The notes below the pieces were generated by a model. The model saw only the letters and a list, made by a program, of their open reading frames with translations. It was not told where the DNA came from and did no database searches. A program made the position numbers and the translations under genes. DNA of 64,000 bases from G965207335 sp965207335. GTDB lineage: Bacteria; Pseudomonadota; Gammaproteobacteria; PS1; Pseudothioglobaceae. The DNA is taken from NCBI GenBank assembly GCA_965207335.1, contig OZ242267.1:620001-684000 (forward strand), read 5' to 3'. Position 1 is the first letter of the stretch. Every line of letters begins with the position of its first letter. Below, one piece after another: positions 59,559 to 64,000 of this stretch.

Positions 59559-62500
59559 TTATTTTATAAACTTTCTTCTTCTATACAGGTAAATTGCAGA
59601 TAGTAATATCAGTAAAATTAGCATAGGGTCAAACGAGCTATTACTATTTGTAGCTAAGCTACAACCACCACCGCTACCACTACTAGATGTGAATGTACTA
59701 CCGCCAGATGATACAGTACTTCCTATTGAAAATCCAGAAAGACTACTAACTGTAAATGTAATACGAGCATTAATATCATCAATATCATCAGCATTAATTA
59801 ATATTACTTCATAATTACCTGCCTCTAAGTCATTAATATCATCAGCATGATAAACAGCATATCTGCCATTTATCCAATCATCTCTTGATATGAGGTTGCT
59901 ATCGTAATCCATAGTAATCTCTATTTCAGCATTGGCTACAAACTCTTTATTAGCAATAATTATATTATCCGATATATCTAATACCGATATATCTAAACGG
60001 AAGAATGTACCATCTGAGCCAGTAGCAACTCTATTAGTCCTAGTAGCTAAATTAACAGGGGTAAGAGTTACAAAAACTCTGCTAATTCCTGCTATATTAA
60101 GTGCTTCTGGTGGTAAATCTGCTTGTAGTGAGCGTACAACAGCTGTATCAGCAAGTGCAATATTTCCAATAGTATCATCAAACACAACACTAAAACCATT
60201 ATTACTACTACTTACTCGTAGGCTACCTCCTAGTTTATCATCTGGTACTTTAACCCTATTATCACTATATCTTTGTGAGGCATTAGCAATATATTGATAA
60301 ACAAATACTATAACACTACCGCTACTTATTGGTATTAAGGTACTTGTTGCAAGTACAGAATCTGTTAGTACAATAACAATACTATCAGTAGTACGTGTTT
60401 GAGAAAGAACAACACTATCAAAATTGACAAGAGAAGCACGAGAATTAGTAAAATCAGTATCGCCATTAGCATCAGTAATAGTCAGCTCATTACCAACAAA
60501 AATAGCTTGAAAATCAGTCGTTGGCTTAGCAAATAAAGTAAAGTTTTGGCTTTGATCTCCACCTGTCACATCAACAACCTGAGTAGTGCGGAAAAATCCT
60601 AATGCTTCAATATATATATTATAAGAGCCAATTACTAAACCTAAGGTATAAGTGCTACCAGTATTTACAAACTGGGTTGTTATATCTGAGCCTACTTGCT
60701 GTACAAATATAGTTTGGGTTTGGGTAGCATATGCATTAGTAATAGTTCCAGTAACACTATTAATTTGAGCTGTAAGACTGATTACTACATTAGTATCATT
60801 TGCATAACTAGCACCGCTAAATGTTTCTAAAACATAGCCTTGAGCTTCAACAGTTATATCATAAAAACCAGAGTTTAATTTAGGTGCTATTATCCTAAAC
60901 TCTCCATTTTCATCACTTGTATCAATAATTAATAAATTACTATTTGTATTAATTGCTACATAGGCCCCAGTAACATTTGCATTACTAGCTCCTGTAACAA
61001 CTCCTGTATATATTTGTGCTGGCACAACATTTATACTACTATTTGTCTCAACCGAGCCTGAGGTAACTGTAATAGCAACAGCTGTTAAACTATCAGGGTT
61101 AAAAGTAGCTAAATCAACACTGCTAATAGTAGTAGATGCTATATTTTGTCCACCTACTGCCACAGCAGTAATATTATCATTGGCTATTGTAATAATATTT
61201 GATGCACTTACAACAATACTATCAGTAGTATCTGCACCAGTTATCTCAATTACCGCATTAGCTAGATCACTACTACCAGCACCTGCTAATATTCCAGCCC
61301 TTAAACTAATTCCTAATGGCACATTAACAGTATGTGTTGTAGTAAAACCAGAATCATTATCAGTAATGGTAATGACATAATCACCTGCAAATGCACCTGT
61401 TGTAGGGGCAATAAATGTGTAATTGCCATTACCATTATCTGTTAATGATCCTCTATCAACACTAGCTATAATATCAGCACTACCATCACCGCCACCGCCA
61501 GTAATAGCAAAGTTCAAACTACTACCACTTATTAAAGTACTTGGTAGTGTAGTCGTGAATGCAAGTGCTTCTGATACTATAAATGCATAGCGTTTGGTAA
61601 TACCTACGTCCCGGTCTATCCTATTGCCAGTACCAGTGGTAGCTACAATATTATTAGGGAAGTTTACATCGCGAATGTATATTGTCGTTATGCCAGCACT
61701 AACACCTGTTATAACACGGCTATTAGTAGTCAAACTCACTATGGCAGAAGTATCGCTAATTGCACCTGAATTATCGGCAAAATTATAGCTTACTGTGGCT
61801 GGGTTACCAGCACCTGCACTACCACCTGTAGTACCAGTAAAGGTATAACTCTCACCAAGGGTGATATAAGCTGTTCGAACATTATCTGTGCTATCTCCAT
61901 TAACAAGCAAAGCATCAACAATGGTAATAATATCAGTTGTGGCACTTCTGGTACTACCATTAGCAAAAGCATCATCAGTGGTTACCACAAATGCAGTAGT
62001 ACCTGTTGATATTGCACCTCCAAAAAATACATTAAATACTTGTACAACACTGGCATTAGTTGCTGTCAAAGTAACATTTGTAGGAATATTACTACTATCA
62101 TATATAACACCACCGCCAGTAATAATTTGCGATATTCTGTCACTATTTTCAAAGCCTATGGGGCTATCATAAGTTGTATTACCAAATGCGTCTGCTCTTA
62201 TAACAATACTTAATACAGGATAAACATTAATAACTATAACATCATTAGAATTAAGATTGCTGTCATAAGAGGTCAATGTTGCAACACCCGCTATTCCACC
62301 TGCACTATAAGTAATAGTACCTGCACTACCACTAGCATAAGCAATACTACCAATATTACCTTCTAAGGTAAAAGTAGTGGCACTTGATAATTGAGTAAAA
62401 TTATTACTGCCTATAAGCAAAGATTCATTTACTAAAAACTTAGCATCGCCTGCTAAATTAAAGCCAAATATTTGCACCGATACATCAACAGAACCAGATA

Positions 62501-64000
62501 ATGATACTCCGCCTGAGCTAACATCAGCTGTTATTACAACATCACCTACCGCATTTGCAATAGAAGTTACATCCACTGATGCTAAGCCTGTTGTAGTTGT
62601 AATGGCATTTGAATTACTTAAAGTTACAGTACTACCATTACTATTTTCGCTAAAGGTTATATTACTTGAGGTGGTTATTAAATTACCATCTGCATCTTGT
62701 AGTTTTGCGGTGAATGTTTCTGTATTTGCAGTTGATGATAATAGTGTGAAATTGTTAGGTGTAAGGACAACACTAGATAAAGCACCATGAGCTGTAGCAT
62801 AGGTTCTGGTAGCTATAATACTGCTATTAACCCAGAATGTAATAATATCAGTGCCTACTTTATCAGCGGTATAGGTAAATGTTGCAAAAGCATTAGTAGT
62901 AGGATTAGGGGTAATTGTGTAACTACCATAAGTAGTATTACCACCATTGACAACTGGACTAATTGTATCATTACCTAGATTACCAGCATTATCTTTTAAG
63001 GTAATTAATAATGCAGCAGCAGAATTGCCTGCTATTAGTGAAACTGTATTTTCATCACCTGTCATCGTAGAAGTTGGTGTACCAACAACTGCACCCGGAA
63101 CAATAGTAATCATTGTGCTAGTAGAAGCACCAGATTCATTATCAGTAATAACTAGGGTATATACTCCTGTTGCAGTCGGGGCAAATGTGTAAGTGCCATT
63201 ATTAGCAGTTAAATCACCAATGCCGTTATCAACACTAACGGTAATATCAGCACTACCATCACCGCCACCGCCAGTAATAGCAAAGTTCAAACTATCACCA
63301 CTTATTAAAGTACTAGGTATTGTAGTAGTAAATGCAAGTGCTTCTGAGACAACCACTGCATAGCGTTTGGTAATACCAAAATTTTGGTCAAATCCAGAAA
63401 TACTATTAAGATTACCTACAGTATTATTAGGGAAGTTGACATCGCGAATATATATTGTCGTTGTGCCAGCACTAACACCCGTAACAACACGGCTATTGGT
63501 AGTTAAACTCACTACGGCAGAAGTATCGCTAATTGCACCTGAATTATCGGCAAAATTATAGCTGACTGTGGCTGGGTTACCCGTACCTGCACTACCGCCG
63601 GTAATACTGGTAAAAGTATAACTATCGCCAATGGTTACATAAGCTGTTGGAACACTATTTGTGTTACTTCCATTAACACGCAAAATATCAACAATGGTAA
63701 CAATATCAGTCGTTGCACTTCTTGTACTACCATTAGCAAAAATATCATTAGTCGTTACCACTAGCATAGCAGTGCCTATTGAGACTCCAAATAGATCAAT
63801 TGTATTACCTACTCTTACAACACTGGCATTGGTTGAGGTAACAGTAACATTATTTGGTATATTAACCGTATCACCACTATTAAAAGTTACTACAGTGTAT
63901 GAAACACCACCACCAGTAATAAGTGATGCTATTCCGTCATTACTTTCAAAACCCATAGGACGAATATCATAAGCAATCTCATTAAATGCATCTGCACTAA
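59559..64000 (-). CDS. Very large Ig-like repeat surface protein, partial (5' end outside window)
   Basis: At least 1480 residues remain; the frame is still open at 64000 (SADAFNEIAYDIRP precedes the first Met at 63956), so the true start lies beyond the window. Two long modules repeat, each with SYTFT..TGGSAG.GNPATVSYNFADN, then SEALAFTT and NFAITGGGGDGSADI. Later there are carboxypeptidase-regulatory-like domains (GEFRIIAPKLNSGFYDI). The C-terminus has GSGGGCSLA, then a hydrophobic helix and YLYRRRKF, which looks like a Cys-containing C-terminal sorting signal (GlyGly/JDVT-CTERM type). Probable adhesin. Confidence 0.8.
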   Translation of the reverse strand, partial: SADAFNEIAYDIRPMGFESNDGIASLITGGGVSYTVVTFNSGDTVNIPNNVTVTSTNASVVRVGNTIDLFGVSIGTAMLVVTTNDIFANGSTRSATTDIVTIVDILRVNGSNTNSVPTAYVTIGDSYTFTSITGGSAGTGNPATVSYNFADNSGAISDTSAVVSLTTNSRVVTGVSAGTTTIYIRDVNFPNNTVGNLNSISGFDQNFGITKRYAVVVSEALAFTTTIPSTLISGDSLNFAITGGGGDGSADITVSVDNGIGDLTANNGTYTFAPTATGVYTLVITDNESGASTSTMITIVPGAVVGTPTSTMTGDENTVSLIAGNSAAALLITLKDNAGNLGNDTISPVVNGGNTTYGSYTITPNPTTNAFATFTYTADKVGTDIITFWVNSSIIATRTYATAHGALSSVVLTPNNFTLLSSTANTETFTAKLQDADGNLITTSSNITFSENSNGSTVTLSNSNAITTTTGLASVDVTSIANAVGDVVITADVSSGGVSLSGSVDVSVQIFGFNLAGDAKFLVNESLLIGSNNFTQLSSATTFTLEGNIGSIAYASGSAGTITYSAGGIAGVATLTSYDSNLNSNDVIVINVYPVLSIVIRADAFGNTTYDSPIGFENSDRISQIITGGGVIYDSSNIPTNVTLTATNASVVQVFNVFFGGAISTGTTAFVVTTDDAFANGSTRSATTDIITIVDALLVNGDSTDNVRTAYITLGESYTFTGTTGGSAGAGNPATVSYNFADNSGAISDTSAIVSLTTNSRVITGVSAGITTIYIRDVNFPNNIVATTGTGNRIDRDVGITKRYAFIVSEALAFTTTLPSTLISGSSLNFAITGGGGDGSADIIASVDRGSLTDNGNGNYTFIAPTTGAFAGDYVITITDNDSGFTTTHTVNVPLGISLRAGILAGAGSSDLANAVIEITGADTTDSIVVSASNIITIANDNITAVAVGGQNIASTTISSVDLATFNPDSLTAVAITVTSGSVETNSSINVVPAQIYTGVVTGASNANVTGAYVAINTNSNLLIIDTSDENGEFRIIAPKLNSGFYDITVEAQGYVLETFSGASYANDTNVVISLTAQINSVTGTITNAYATQTQTIFVQQVGSDITTQFVNTGSTYTLGLVIGSYNIYIEALGFFRTTQVVDVTGGDQSQNFTLFAKPTTDFQAIFVGNELTITDANGDTDFTNSRASLVNFDSVVLSQTRTTDSIVIVLTDSVLATSTLIPISSGSVIVFVYQYIANASQRYSDNRVKVPDDKLGGSLRVSSSNNGFSVVFDDTIGNIALADTAVVRSLQADLPPEALNIAGISRVFVTLTPVNLATRTNRVATGSDGTFFRLDISVLDISDNIIIANKEFVANAEIEITMDYDSNLISRDDWINGRYAVYHADDINDLEAGNYEVILINADDIDDINARITFTVSSLSGFSIGSTVSSGGSTFTSSSGSGGGCSLATNSNSSFDPMLILLILLSAIYLYRRRKFIK

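Noticed and set aside
59932..63972. Several plus-strand open frames of 60-120 codons
   Set aside because: All are mirror frames of the large surface protein, whose repetitive Thr/Ser/Gly coding gives long open antisense frames.

Overview
The window is a strongly AT-rich chromosomal segment of what looks like a gammaproteobacterium. The evidence is gene content and order: purN-purM-pgsA-hda, serC-serA-pheA-hisC-tyrA-aroA, ftsA next to lpxC, a yqiB-like gene next to cpdA, fused three-domain siroheme synthase, and a 13-subunit type NDH-1 with separate nuoC and nuoD. Low GC, many gene remnants, small inverted-repeat elements and a large cell-surface protein would fit a host-associated or thiotrophic-symbiont-like lineage, but nothing here proves the species.

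Layout. 1-9985 holds housekeeping genes: engB, a small cytochrome c, rsfS-nadD-gloB-like, a thioredoxin-like protein, tRNA-Glu, tRNA-Ala, a DUF3108 gene with purN-purM, pgsA, hda, tRNA-Leu, cysG and serB. 10017-37902 is the respiratory complex I locus (nuoA to nuoL, minus strand), which is riddled with genes that do not belong to complex I. 38244-40461 carries recX, a HigBA-like toxin-antitoxin pair and sppA. A dead IS1595-type element (40516-41157) sits just behind a TonB-dependent receptor gene. 43310-49959 is a serine/aromatic amino-acid operon. 49960-51127 is a block of about 297-bp direct repeats. 51128-59322 holds htpG, ftsA, lpxC, a yqiB-like gene, cpdA, alr and dnaB. 59559 to the window end is a very large Ig-like repeat surface protein, cut by the window edge.

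The most notable feature is the complex I locus. Defence or toxin-antitoxin type genes occur at five junctions: nuoC/nuoD (a frameshifted nucleotidyltransferase, an N6-adenine methylase with a putative restriction enzyme, and a DUF2442 gene), nuoD/nuoE (an opposite-strand type III restriction-modification locus with AbiJ-like and DUF3800 genes, then small membrane proteins and repeats), nuoF/nuoG (HEPN plus nucleotidyltransferase and an ankyrin remnant), nuoI/nuoJ (nucleotidyltransferase plus HEPN, and a DUF3565 gene), and nuoK/nuoL (a C5-cytosine methylase with a frameshifted endonuclease). At four junctions the first foreign gene starts in, or within 4 nt of, the stop codon of the complex I gene before it; three are exact ATGA overlaps. 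At nuoC the last 98 bp are duplicated, and each copy leads directly into a different cargo gene. This looks like repeated cargo loading onto an essential, constitutively expressed operon, with translational coupling to the host genes. nuoM and nuoN do not follow nuoL.

A family of short inverted-repeat elements with ends close to GAGACCTTTGCATAAATA is scattered through the window (five near-complete copies and several single ends). Its ends often form gene boundaries: stop codons of pheA, hda and an unknown gene, and possible start codons of nuoF and hisC.
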